Shown: in pieces, positions 34,107 through 46,365 of the stretch
How the letters are laid out: the number at the start of each line of letters is the position of its first letter
Numbering within the stretch: position 1 is the first letter of the stretch
From: Neelides folsomi
Taxonomy: Eukaryota; Arthropoda; Collembola; Neelipleona; Neelidae
Assembly: GCA_034687125.1 (NCBI GenBank)
Contig: JAQGBZ010000212.1
Span: 1 to 64,000, forward strand
DNA length: 64,000 bases
Direction of reading: 5' to 3'
Translations under genes and position numbers: made by a program
The notes under the pieces: generated by a model
What the model saw: only the letters and a program-made list of their open reading frames with translations
Told to the model about the DNA's origin: nothing
Databases searched by the model: none

Positions 34107-35843
34107 TTATTTAAGTTTGTCTAAATCCTTGAAAGAAAATTCTGGTCTTTGTTGAGGCAGTGGCTTCGGCTAGATTAAAAATTCATAATAGAATTACATA
34201 CAATTTAATTAGCTATTATTTAATAGATGAATAAAAAAAATCATAATACATACCTGTGAGGGATCAGGCTTCCAAGCTATCATGTATATAATTTGAAAGG
34301 TTGCGGGAAAACTTCCATCATCATTTCCGTACATTTCTATGAATGGGGAGATTTTGGTTATAAGGTATAAATTACATTTTACATCGTTAATTGAACATTT
34401 TGTAAAGGTAGAATTTTATTGAGGAAAAAACCTTTATATATGGCGTTTGCGGCAAAAAGGGTATCTTTATTCAGTCTTATTTTTCTACTCCAAGATGCGT
34501 TATTTTCTCCCATTCCTTTTAAATCTTCCATTAGCTCAAATATACTCGGGTATCCAACTTTCATCTCTTGCGTATCCTGAAATAAAAATTTTTAAATTTT
34601 TTTATTTGGTTCAATGTTCAATTTGGAAAGTAACAATAAAATACATAGTACTTGTTAGCACACATACAAAAATAGTTTACAAATTACACAGTAAAGTAAA
34701 AAATTAAACTTACGATTGTCAACATTGTAAATCCGCAAATATTGAGCAATCCTCCAATATCTCTAATTTCAGCAAAGGGTGAAATGTGAGAACCAAATCC
34801 CTAATGTTAAAATTATTGTTATTTTTTCAACTTAAGATCGTTCACATTTAATATCAATAGATCATAAAGTCATAATATTATATATATACAAATAAAATAT
34901 AAATTTTTCGAATAATTTTTTTAAATAATTATGAATTACCCCTTCTCGCTCCAACTCAGCAAGTTGTAAGGAACATCTGAGCTCATATAAAGTTTGACAT
35001 CCAAAAATTGCTCCAATAAACACACCGTCGGGTTTCAGGATTTCGTTGATTCTTCTCAAAGTAACCGGAAGAAGATTAACCCAGTGTAGACTAGAATTTT
35101 AAAATAAATAAAAAAAATTACATTTGAAAAGTCAAATAAAAGTTAATAACATATGTTATACCACACTAAAATATAGAATGTTACTTTAAATTTGAAACAA
35201 CAACATTGAACGTGTTGTTCTTAAAATTAATAAATTCTTCATCCATCAAAATCTTTTGAAATGGAATGTTGGACGGCGGTTTTACTTGAGAAAGATATGA
35301 CATACTTGAATCAGTGGCTATTATAGATCCGACTCGGTCCTGTAACGAAAGCAAAATAAATCAAGATTACATACCTAAATAATAAGATAAAACATAAATA
35401 ATAATTATAAATAAATTAATTAATTTTACCGGCTTAGATAGAATATACCCAAGTTAAACATACCTTTTTAAGATGATTGATGAGAAGTCCCTTTCCACAA
35501 CCCAAATCTAACATTGATGACATATCCCTTTTAATGTCAATTAAGCGATCTGCCAAAATTATTGCAATCTAAAAATGAAAAATTCATTGAATCACAATTG
35601 AGGTTGAATGCATAAAATATAAGAATTATAATATTATAATAATACCTCATTTTTTAGATAGTCGTAAACATGAGAGCCTTCAAGATTTGCAGCTCTTTCC
35701 CTTTGTAAAACTTTCGTTTTTCTGTCGAAGACATTCAGGTGATTAGGCTTTGAAGGAACTGGAGCTTGTTGACTACTTAAATGAGAAATTCTAAATAATT
35801 TAATTAGTGGGTTTTTAAAGCTGATTAACTTTGTACAAAACAT
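34107..35843 (-). CDS. NDUFAF5: NDUFAF5, complex I assembly factor (arginine hydroxylase, methyltransferase fold)
   Basis: Mitochondrial matrix protein that hydroxylates an arginine of the complex I subunit NDUFS7 during assembly. Minus-strand exons are 35646-35843, 35464-35568, 35185-35339, 34940-35090, 34714-34800, 34432-34576, 34254-34336 and 34107-34169. They close in phase for 328 residues (human 345). The N-terminus is basic and Ser-rich, like a mitochondrial presequence. The methyltransferase-fold motif is [11 protein letters not shown] (about 85-95). Family signatures are [25 protein letters not shown]-type sequence (here NLHWVNLLP), [16 protein letters not shown], and [11 protein letters not shown] with [15 protein letters not shown] at the end. 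It runs head-to-tail with the upstream TEX14-like gene. Its 3' end nearly touches the end of the convergent carbonic-anhydrase-like gene (125 bp between stops). Confidence 0.94.
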
Positions 35844-36447
35844 TTTCACGATATTCACGAATGAGAAAATATTTTCCGGCCCTTTTTCAATTCATTTCTA
35901 GGACCTAGCGTGCTATCAGCATAAGTCCAAAATGCAGTGCTGATTTTCTTTTTACCATATTCTACCCATGTCGTACATTATCTTCAGCAATGACGACTCG
36001 TCTCCGAGCTGTTATAATTCTTATATGTAGTTTAATTAAATGAAATACATAACTTTTCAACCGAACTTATAAATATGTCAATGAGGTGGTAATTGTAACG
36101 AACTCTGAAGTCGGAAGTCCATATAATTAAACCTGCCTAATTATATCCCGATCATTGAATATATTATTTTATGAAAAATCAAAACTAAAAATTGTACTAA
36201 ATGCAAAACTTTTTTATTACAACAAAATCTCAATATTAAAACAATACAAAATCATACTTCATGGTATTCAAAAGAAATAAAAATCCTAAAACTACTTGTA
36301 TGATAAATTCCCGCATTGAACTTTATTCACTGTCACACAATTGAGTTTATTACTTACAAAACACTGAATTTCAATTAATAATAAGCTACATTAATCTACT
36401 AATTATTTGTAAAAAAAAGACAATAAAAACAGCTCTTATCAGAAAAT
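35844..36447. other. Intergenic region between the TEX14-like gene and NDUFAF5
   Basis: 604 bp between two minus-strand genes; holds the 3' UTR of the TEX14-like gene and the promoter of NDUFAF5. No gene or repeat seen. Confidence 0.6.
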
Positions 36448-39400
36448 TTAGATGGTTTTGTTATGAGTGAACTGAGGAAGTTGGGGTTCTTGATTGAACG
36501 ATTCCTTGATTTCTCCCTCCTCTAATTCATCTCCTTCTCCTTGGATTTTTCCAGCATCAATGTCAACTACACCTTGAAGTTTTCCATCAACTTCAACACC
36601 TTTTTCGCCCTCCTCTGAAATAGAGTCAAGTATTGAAGGAATATACTTGTCACCGATTTTCTCCATCCAACAAGTAAGAATTATGTTTATTTCCGTCAAT
36701 GACTTACGTTTATTCCCTCCAACATCAGCCGTGTCACCCTTGGGATTTGCCAAAACCTCGTTTTCGCCAGTGAATGCCTCGATCTTTGTCTCCAACCCGG
36801 CATTCGAGGCAGGAATTTCACAAAGAAAAATGCAATCTGAGTCTTCACCAGCTCCATCGCCTAAAGCTTCTGAAGTTCCTTGATCAACAATCTCACCAGC
36901 TTCCTTCTCAGGAGTACTTGAAGGAAGACGCCCTCGGGAAGTTTGTTGCTGATCCTCAGCCATTTTTAAAACGTTGTTGATAAAATCATCAGGGAAATCT
37001 GGCCCAACACCTTGAGCAGATTCAACATTGTTTTCAAATACATTCGAATCTCCAGAAGCACACCGATCATCTAAAAACATTTCGAAATGACAATTTAATA
37101 ATAGAGCATACAATATATTTATGCATACCTGCATTAAAAATAATAATTATTCAATAATATCATTAACAATACCTTCTCCAATTTTTTCATTCATTTTCTC
37201 AACATCACAATCATTGATTGGATTCGTTCCTCTGTCAATCATCAATTTCTGTTCGCTATTTAACCTAAACAATTCAATTAATATTGTATTTAATCCCATT
37301 AATTATTCATTAAAAGAAATCATGATTAAATTATAGCACTTACGAAGAGTCATACATAACATTGCTTAATGAGAAATCAAATGCAGTGACGAATTTCCCA
37401 TCACTCCGTAAAGAGAAATCATTCCTAAAGATAATTTTGAAACAAGGAATTGTTTTTGAACAATCAAATAAATATTTATTATACCAGATAAATATATAAT
37501 ATTTTAATAAATATAATACCTAATATAAATTATAATAATCGCTAATTCAAAGAAACAAAGTAATTATTGAATTTTACTTTTCTCCTGAAAATCCACTAAA
37601 TGGAACTGTGAACGTTGGATGGTCATTATTTGACCTGTTTGGAGTAGAAGAATGCTTCGGCGTTTCCAACCTGTTCGACTGATTCAAAATTGAGAGCGCA
37701 AGACCCTAAAAATATAAATCATCAAATTATTAACATTATTTACTTAAAATAAAGTGACCATTTTACAAACATTTAAATTCGCTAACCTGCTTTTGAAGAG
37801 ACTCGACAATGTTCTTTACACCGCCACTTTGAGTAACAAGCCATTCCGATCTCTGAGGAGATTTGGACCTTTCGGGTGAAACAATTCGTTCCGGTGAAGT
37901 TTCTTTATGAAACAATTGATACATGCTCTTGTTCTTCTTCGTTGCGCATCCTTCATTTGGGTCCATTTGGCCAATTTCAATCCAGTCTGTGAATATGCCC
38001 CTTTTCGCCAAATTTTCTCGCTCTAATATTGAAATATTTAAGCATTAACATTGTTACTATTTAGATACTCTTTGCTTGCTAGTAATTACTTTTTTAAATA
38101 CTTACCTTGAATTAGAGCTTTCCTTGGGCTGAAAAGTTCAGTCGTGGGCGTGGGGATTTTTTGTACTCCCTTTTGTTCATTCCCCTGCGATTTCCTAAAC
38201 ATTTAAAACAACCCAATTAAAAAATATTGATAGAGTTTTAACAAAGTCGAAAAATTTGATAACAATTAAACTTGCATTGAATCAAAGTCGATCCATTGAG
38301 TTGAAGCATCAACCTTCACTTGTTCTTGAAAGTTAAAGCCTTCCATTGGCTTTTTGATTACAACAAGATCCTTATTCGCTGGCAGCCATTGGGGTCGAGG
38401 GAATTCACTAGGCTGGAGAAAATAACGTTGACGTAGAAAAATGGCCCGTCGTATCTCTCGTGGAAGGCGAGAATAGCAAACTCCGCGGCGAATCTAATTG
38501 TTTAGATAACTGAAAAAGTTCTCCATTTTGAAAGCCAAAGAGTTTAACATGCAAAAGAGTTTGCTATTCTCGCCAGGACCCACTCAAGACAAAAAGTCTA
38601 TTCAAGGACTAATAAATTTTTGCATAAATTTTAAAAACATTCCAATTTCTAAGCAAAGTAAAAATTCAATTAAAAATGACATTACCCCATGCAATGAACG
38701 AAGAGGATGTGTCTTGAATTTCTCAGATACGCTATAAACATGTCCCATTGGAGGAAAAGTCCGATCCAGGGAATGATGAGCATTTTTAATGTTTGGTTCC
38801 TCACGAACTGGAATAAAATCTGCAGTATGGCAAAATGCGTCCTAAAGTAAGCAGTGAACTTAACATTAGCATTTAAATTTTTATGGTATTTGATATAAAA
38901 TATATTATATAAAATTTATATGTATTTAAACTAAATGATAATGTTAAAGACCTTTTTAGCTTGAGGTTCAAGTGTTTGAATCTCCAACGAATGGCCAGCC
39001 GGCTTAATTCGAGCATTTTCAGCGTTCAATGTTGGCAGCGAACGAAGAATTGCCTTTGAAATGTTTCCTCCAAAATTGGAAAAGAAGTTTGAAAAATTGC
39101 TCGAAGAAGTTTGCCTTTCAAGATTGTGACTCGCAGGCTTAATTCGTGCTTTCTCCTTTGATGAATTTTTCGTAAGCTTTTGTGAATTAAAAGACCTTTC
39201 AGTTGTAGGATTTTTGGCTCCGAGTGATAAAATCGCCCCTGAATTTAATAATTCGAATCAATTTTGTTTAAATTGACGTTTATTCATTTTACATTATTCA
39301 TTTCTTTATAATCAATCCATCCAACTTAAATTAAATAGTGCATTTTTGGAAATACCCGTTTGTGTTTTTTCTGGCATATTAGGAACCTTGTGGAAATAAC

Positions 39401-42342
39401 CTTGCACATTCATGACTTGAGGCTCAGTTTGAGTACCAAAAGTACTCTGATAAGTTTTTGAAGGGGTTTTCCTTTCTCGTGGTGGCGGGATTGGAGCAAT
39501 GGCATTTTCAGGCGTCTCGTATATCGTTTCCCCATTTGTTTTGTCAATCAAGTCCGTAACCCTAATTATAATTATTTTATTATCATTAACAAATGAAGAT
39601 AAATATGATTAATAAAATGTCATCTGATAAGCTGGGTTATTAAAAGTAAGTAGAGGCAAGTACTTTTTAAGAATAGACCTTGTCTTTCTCAAAACGCCTC
39701 GCCCTTGTTGCTCCATCAATTCCATATTAACTTCGGAAGGCAAAAGTTGAACAGAATTTTTCGGAAGTTCTTTCACACTAAAATCATCATTTTAACATTG
39801 AAAACTTTAATTGATAAATTTTAATATTTGAACTAACCCGAAAGCTTTTCTTGCTTTCAAGACTGGATTCGGGGAAAGCTGAACATCAAAAGGAAGAAAT
39901 TTATTTCCAGGAGGCAAAGATGAAGTGCTGTAATGCTCCTTCATTTTCTCATTCGTTGGAAGCAATTGAGGACACTCAATAGCTTCGTCAACCATGTCAA
40001 TTCCAGTATGATCATTAGAAGGGCGTTCCCGTTCATATTTCTCTTGTTGTTTTTGCATCGAAGCCGTGGACATTCGTTTGCTCAAGGAAGCAGAAGAACT
40101 CCCACTGTGGAATCCAGACTTCCGTTTAGAGAGAATCATCATGTCACGAATTTCTCCAATGTCCATGTCTCGTTCTTCCCATCTTGGAGAAAGACCAAGG
40201 GAAAGAACGTGAAACCAAAGTTCAGGTGCAATTTCCTGGTCAACAGTCAATGAATCTCCAGTTTCTTTGAAAAGATATTTCAAAGCATCCAAACTGTGTT
40301 CAGCCCACGGAACTTCACCTGTAAATGAAAGTTGTTTAGCCGTTAAAAAGATATCGATAAATCTAGTCAATTAAAAATCAATAAGTTATGATAAAACCAA
40401 CCATAACAAAGTTCCCACATGACAGAACACAATGAATAAACGTCTGCTCGTTTCGAGAAATTGTAATCGAGAAGAACTTCAGGAGCCATCCAATGACGCA
40501 AGAATGAAATGTGAGCATCCGATGAAAGCAGTGGATGAGAAATTGAGTCAATGTTTGCCTATAACAAAAAACATCAATAAGCTTGCCATAAAAATAAAGT
40601 TTTAAAACCATAAAAATAAAGCTAATCTTACAAATTCAGGGCCTCCACCAAATGGAAGAGCATATTCAAAACACGATAGTTTGGCCCCACCGAATTCCAT
40701 GATCATAATTGAGTGAGAAGTAATCCCGCAATGTAGAATTCCTTGAGAATGAATGTATTCCAAAGCTTCGCTCACTTGAATGATAGCGTCAGTCACTAAA
40801 CGTGGGCTCAGTCGTTTACGCTGAAAGAAATCCATCGGTTTAAAGTTTTAAACTAATTGTGTATTCTGTAAATTATGAATTACCTCTTGGTAAAGAAGAA
40901 AATAGAGCGACCCGCACATGACACGCTCGAATACAAGAGTGATGGAATATCCGCTTTCAGACTGACAAACGCCCAGAATGTTAAGAATACGCGGATGATT
41001 GAGCTTTCTGAAAAAATATTCATCGCAATAAATAAATAAATGAAAAATATACTCCGGGATAAATAGTATGCTAAAAATATTATTTAAGAACACCAATTGT
41101 CAATTGTATTACGTGAGGATTTCAAATTCTGAAATAAGAATGTCCACAACAGCTCCATTGTCATGTTGCCTCTTTCTAAGTTGTCTGGCTGATACAAGCG
41201 TCTTTCGCGATCTCCAAATGAACGGAATGAATGTTGTGAACTTTCCGCACATCCATGAAGCTGCTTCTTGATCCTTCTCAAGCTCCAAATCTTTTAGTTC
41301 ATTTATGAAGGGAACGCCAACAACCCCTGCGGACTTGAAGCCACTTCCAAAATATACCTAAACAATTTGAAGGCATAAAATAGTTAAGATAAGTGTTCAA
41401 TTAAGATTATTCGTATACTTTTCCAAATCCCGTATTGAAGATCCGATTCGTCAAATTGTCCCGAGTTTCATAAACCTCGCGACCTCTGCTAGATCTTCGA
41501 ATTAAGTCCTTCACTTTCTCACGAAACGGTTCACAGCTTATTGAAACAAAAGTTCATATTATTGAAAATTAGCAATTTATGATCTGATTTAGTTATTCGA
41601 TTGTATTAAAAACCTAATTGGATACACAGCGTTGAGTTCTTTGAGCAAAAGTGATCCGTTTTTTTGTGTTGCAGCAAGTCTCGCCATTTCAATCAATTCT
41701 CGAATGCCTCGTACTTTTTCCTCATCCTTCTGCATATTCGCCCAGTCACTTAAAATAAATGTTCGTTTTTTCACAAAATATACCAAAAATGTTCTCAATC
41801 TATGTATTGTATTTGTATTTATGATGATAAGAACTTCTGAACTTTCAAAGCTTACATTGGTCTATTGTTTTGGTCATCCGTGAGACGAAGGTCGCCTCCG
41901 GCTTGAATCAGCAGACGTAGATTTACAACACAACCGCTGTAGCTTGCTGCATGAACTGGAGTATGATTCCCATTTAGGCATCGAAAATTGGGATCAGCTC
42001 CCAAAGAAAGAAGCAGCTCAAGAGATTCGGTTTTTCCCGTGAAAGCAGCACAAAAGAGAGGAGATTGACCTTCCTTATTTACCGCATCGACAGAGATTCC
42101 TAATTTTTAAGCGATTGTTTAAATATATTCATTAACGATGGTATTTAATCTTTAAATAGTATAAAAGATGAACGATTACCTGATGCAACATAGTATTTAA
42201 TCTTTTGAAGCTTCCCGTAAAGGACATTCCGATGTAGGCTTTCTGCTCCATTTCTTGATGATTGTGATGGCCAACGAATGACCGCTGGAGGGTTACTCCT
42301 ATCTTGATTAATGTAATGGCGATAATGATGGGACATGCTCAT
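36448..42342 (-). CDS. TEX14: TEX14-like ankyrin-repeat pseudokinase
   Basis: In mammals TEX14 is an inactive kinase that keeps germ-cell intercellular bridges open. Twenty-one minus-strand exons run from 42180-42342 to 36448-36614 and close in phase for about 1328 residues (human 1497). Ankyrin repeats (about 43-130) match TEX14: GISVDAVNKEGQSPLFCAA, LGADPNFRCLNG, TPVHAASYSG, AGGDLRLTDD. The kinase-like domain (about 205-475) keeps the APE region (HWMAPEVLLDY) and DVYS. The catalytic loop reads HCG (about 373-375), the DFG site CFE, and the usual lysine strand LVSARQL, so no catalysis is expected. The long tail is Ser/Lys-rich and ends with an acidic stretch (GDELEEGEIKE). Other exons: 41856-42099, 41614-41748, 41419-41536, 41113-41357, 40884-41007, 40632-40820, 40402-40558, 39838-40318, 39664-39777, 39356-39561, 38952-39238, 38686-38841, 38272-38493, 38106-38184, 37787-38022, 37578-37705, 37344-37424, 37173-37264, 36708-37070. 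Confidence 0.82.
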
Positions 42343-44165
42343 TTTCAAAAGGATTTAAGTTCAAACAAAAATTTTCCCAAAAATAAGGTTCGAGACAATT
42401 CAAGATGGGAATGACAGAGTCTGGCTTATAATCAACAACTAATAAAAACACTTTTAAGATATTCTACTGATCTTAGAAATTTAGATACTAACTAGAAGGG
42501 TTAAATTAAACAGGTATACTTTGAAAAATTAATGATCGAAAATAGATAAAGCGGTTTTAAATGGGCATTTTGATATCGATTGTCGGTTGGTGGAAGGTGT
42601 TGGTTTTTCAAAGAGAAGCTATAAAAGAATGACGAAGAATGCGTAACCACTTTTTGAGCGCCTATTTGAATTCACTCTTCCCATTGGCTTATTTTAACAT
42701 AAACCATAGTCACAAGTCATAAGGTGGCATTTTTGAAAAAATATCGTTATATATTTAATTTTTATTTTTATAAATTTAAATAACTTATTAAGATATATTT
42801 TTTAATTAAATTATTTGAATAAATTTTTTGTACCATATTGAATAAAATGATAAATAAAATGCCACTCTAAACTTTCAATGTCTTTATTCCCACAAAATAA
42901 TGGTTGATTGCAGTTTCGTACATCATTTTATAATTATTATTTATGTTACATATATTTAAACTAATATTGAATATAATAATTAATATTGATAAATGCATCA
43001 ATTAAAATATGCTTAAAACAATACATTATTTAATTACACCATAAGATCATTAGCTTCAGCAAAATATACATATTACATAGTCGGGTAAATCATTACATAA
43101 TTAAATCTTTCAATGTAACTTAAAACTTTATAATTTTAGGTAATATGTAATTATATTTTTACTTAAAATTAGTTATTCAATTATTAATTATATTGTTCTT
43201 GATTGAATATATAAACAAAAATAACCTTAAAATTTTAATTTTTTGCGTTTATACACTTTTACTTTAAACTATGAAAATACAGATAAATATTGAATATTGT
43301 ATTACTTGTTCAGTATACTGATATTAAATAAAATAAACTCTGCTATTTCAAAAAATGTGTTAATTTAAGACTACTATTTTTATATTTTAATTGTAACAGC
43401 TATATCTAAACTACAATTATTTTAAACAGTTTAACGTAAAAATATAAACGCGATTTACAAAACACATCCGGCTAATGAACAACATCCTAATTATCTGTCA
43501 TAATTGAACATATTTATAATTTACAGTTTGATGTAATTTTAATCAATCAATTTTAAGTACAATTAATTAAACATTTTATATTAGATTACATTTAATTATG
43601 GTAGGTACTATGCATTGTTCTATTACATTGTAACATTGCTTAAATATGATTATGAAGAATTAAGGTATTTATGAAATGTTTAAGGTAAATGGTACAAACT
43701 TTGGTTAAATAATAGTACTTCATAGGTGTTCCTGCATATTCTACATAAGTTTATAAAGTTATAAAATGACAATATATACTATCTAACTACTAATTTGCTA
43801 TTATTGGTCTGATTTTTTTCTTCTAAAATGGATTATTAATATCAAATTACAATAAACAATATTTAACTGACATGAGAAATATTTAATATAGCAATTAATA
43901 AATTGATTAATTTTATTGTTATTTTGATTAATCACAGATCTTTAAATGCTCGAGAAATTTAAATATTTCTACAAATAAAGAATAAATAAATCTTAATTAA
44001 ATAGTCAATTTCAAGTCAATTTTTAAGGTTGGATATATTTGTCTTATAACCAATCAATAGTATAACATTTTAAGGGTCTATTCTGTAGGAATTATCGGAT
44101 GAATAAAAATACATAGGTATATTGACTATTAGATTAACTAACAGTAACTTTAGGATAATGGCCAT
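42343..44165. other. Intergenic AT-rich region
   Basis: 1.8 kb between two minus-strand genes. The right part should be the 3' UTR of the EHD gene and the left part the promoter of the TEX14-like gene. Extremely AT-rich from about 42740 on. Nothing else supported. Confidence 0.6.
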
Positions 44166-46365
44166 TTAGTCTTCCGTGTGAAAAGGGCGTTTAGATGGAG
44201 GGATGAGATGCGGTGGAAGATCTTCGGGGAGGTCATGCCCATCCAATTTGACATTAATCAAATGCATCGCTAGTGCAAACTCATCTGAATCAAGCATTCC
44301 GTCTTTATCAACATCGGAGAGTTTCCAAATCTAAACACAAAATTGATAAGTATTAATTTTAAGCAATATGAATAATTTCATATTTAAGTTTAGAAAAATA
44401 TTTATATGAGATTTCTATTAACCTTTCCAAGCACAGTATTGGGAAGCTTTGATTTGATCATCTCAGCTTTTGCAGCAGAACCAGCAATTTTTCCATCAGA
44501 TCCAGAAAGGGAGGCAAAAACATCGTCGTATTTGTGCTTTTCTTTTGATACAACCCATTCAGGTTCACCTTTTCCGGCCTCAACCCCTTCAAAACGCTTG
44601 AATCCGAAAGGTGTTGATTGATCCTGAACACCGCTAAACACACCTCCCTTAATTATTGAGTTTTGGGGTGTTGCAGCCGCGTCTTCCATGGGGATTTGGG
44701 CCATAAGCTTTGCAATGTCAGAAGCCAACATTTGGTCAACGGTCTCAATAAGTTTTGGTTTTAAAGCAACAAATTTGGTAAAGTCGTGGTTCAACAATTC
44801 TTGCTGAAATTAGACAAAATGATTTCTTATAATTAAAAATTATTCAGACAGTAATACTTTTATCGTAATCCGTAAACGATTTTTTCTGAGCATTACTCAC
44901 CTGCATTCTTTTAATGTCTGGAAAATCTCCAGGAGAAATTTGGTGTTCTCGCTGTAATTGCAGATATATTTGGTCCAAGTTTTTAATAAGTTCTTTTTTC
45001 TTTGAATCCTTTCCAAACATCGAGGGCATATCTTTCCTCAAAGAACTAATGATGTAAGCATGAACCTATTTACATAAATTACCAATAAATTAATTATTCA
45101 CTAATAAACTATAAAATACATTTATGAATATTTGGTGGTGAATCTATTCAATTTGGATTTTTACCTTCGCCAAACGAGCTCTTTTAATTAAATCATTTAA
45201 TTTTCTCAAAGCAGCGTTCCGAGGCAAAGTCTCCAAATCATGAAACAAATCCTGTTCCTCAGCTTCAAAAAGTCTGCAAAAATAAAATTCAATGATTAAC
45301 TTAATACATAAGCATCATTAACGTCTATTTAATAATCTAGACAATTGTTTTGATCAAGGCGAGTATAATTTAAATTCTTACTTTCTATTACTATCATAGC
45401 GAAGCGGTTGGTCCCAGAAAGATCCAATGTAAACCCTTGCAACTTCAGGAGTCTGGAGAACTTTTCCTAGAGACCACATCAAAGCTCCGTATACTCTCAT
45501 CAACTGTTGATGATCCACCATGTCGGCCTAAAAAATTCATCCAATTAATTCCAAAAACCAATAAAATTAACATTATCAATCTTACCTTGTTCAGAATAAT
45601 TCTTATTTTGTCATCGTGCCCTTTCAATGCTTCAATCGACCTTCGAAACTCGTCCGAAATATCCAACTTGTGGGCATCAAAGAGAAGGATGATCCGATCC
45701 ACTCGTTCAGCAAACCATTCAAGAACTCCCGTAAAGTCGTAACCTCTGTCAACCCTTTGTTTCTCTCCGCTCAAAATACCAGGAGTGTCCACAATAGAAA
45801 TCCCCTTGAGGACTTGCGACGTCACGGTTGAACACTGAAAACGGTTGAGGAACGCGTTTCCAAATTTGGAAAGAGGACGGAACTGTTTCTTCGGGTCAAC
45901 TACTAGTGCATTGCCTGTTAATAAATAAAATAATTAATATTGATTACAATTTATTCGGTATGGCTCATATTACAATAATTAAAATGTTGATAAATTATAT
46001 TAATAATGTTTTTAGTCAAATAATTTTAAATTACCTGGTATGATTCCATCCTTGTCCCCATGCATGACTGCAATAAAGGAGTCAGTTGTGGGTTCAGGAC
46101 CAATGCGAATCCCTGGGAAATCTCTTTCAAGGAGGTAACGAATGAATGTGGTTTTTCCTGTGGAGTATTGGCCAACCAACATGATCATCGGTTTCGCTTC
46201 AAAGTCAGGATCATCGAGAGCAGGGGAGTGAAAATCGTGAAAGTGGTAAGCTGATTCCAAAGGAAACAGCTTCGTCTTATAAATGTGGCGGAGCCCGCCA
46301 GCGACATTTTCAAAGACATCAGCGTTTTTCTTGTCCGCTTCTTTGTTATTGAGCCAGCTAAACAT
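44166..46365 (-). CDS. EHD1: EH-domain ATPase, EHD1/EHD3 type (Past1)
   Basis: Dynamin-like membrane-remodelling ATPase of endocytic recycling. Minus-strand exons 46035-46365, 45586-45914, 45382-45527, 45165-45273, 44901-45065, 44423-44803 and 44166-44330 close in phase for 541 residues (human EHD1 534). The start is the MFSWL that opens all EHD proteins. The P-loop is GQYSTGKT (about 65-72), switch motifs are [11 protein letters not shown] and [12 protein letters not shown], and the ATP-specific NK follows in RIILNK. Helical region [19 protein letters not shown] is near invariant. The C-terminal EH domain (from about 445) has the calcium loop [13 protein letters not shown] and ends [11 protein letters not shown]. 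An acceptor (TTTATTCAG) 26 bases upstream of the ATG shows that a non-coding first exon lies further right, position unknown. Confidence 0.96.

Noticed and set aside
36202-36420. CRISPR-like or satellite repeats in AT-rich intergenic stretches
   Set aside because: Repeated short AT motifs have no fixed spacing or unit; they reflect base composition.
39838-42342. Active Ser/Thr or tyrosine kinase such as ILK or RAF-like KSR
   Set aside because: HRD, DFG and lysine positions are all changed, and the ankyrin sequence matches TEX14 rather than ILK.
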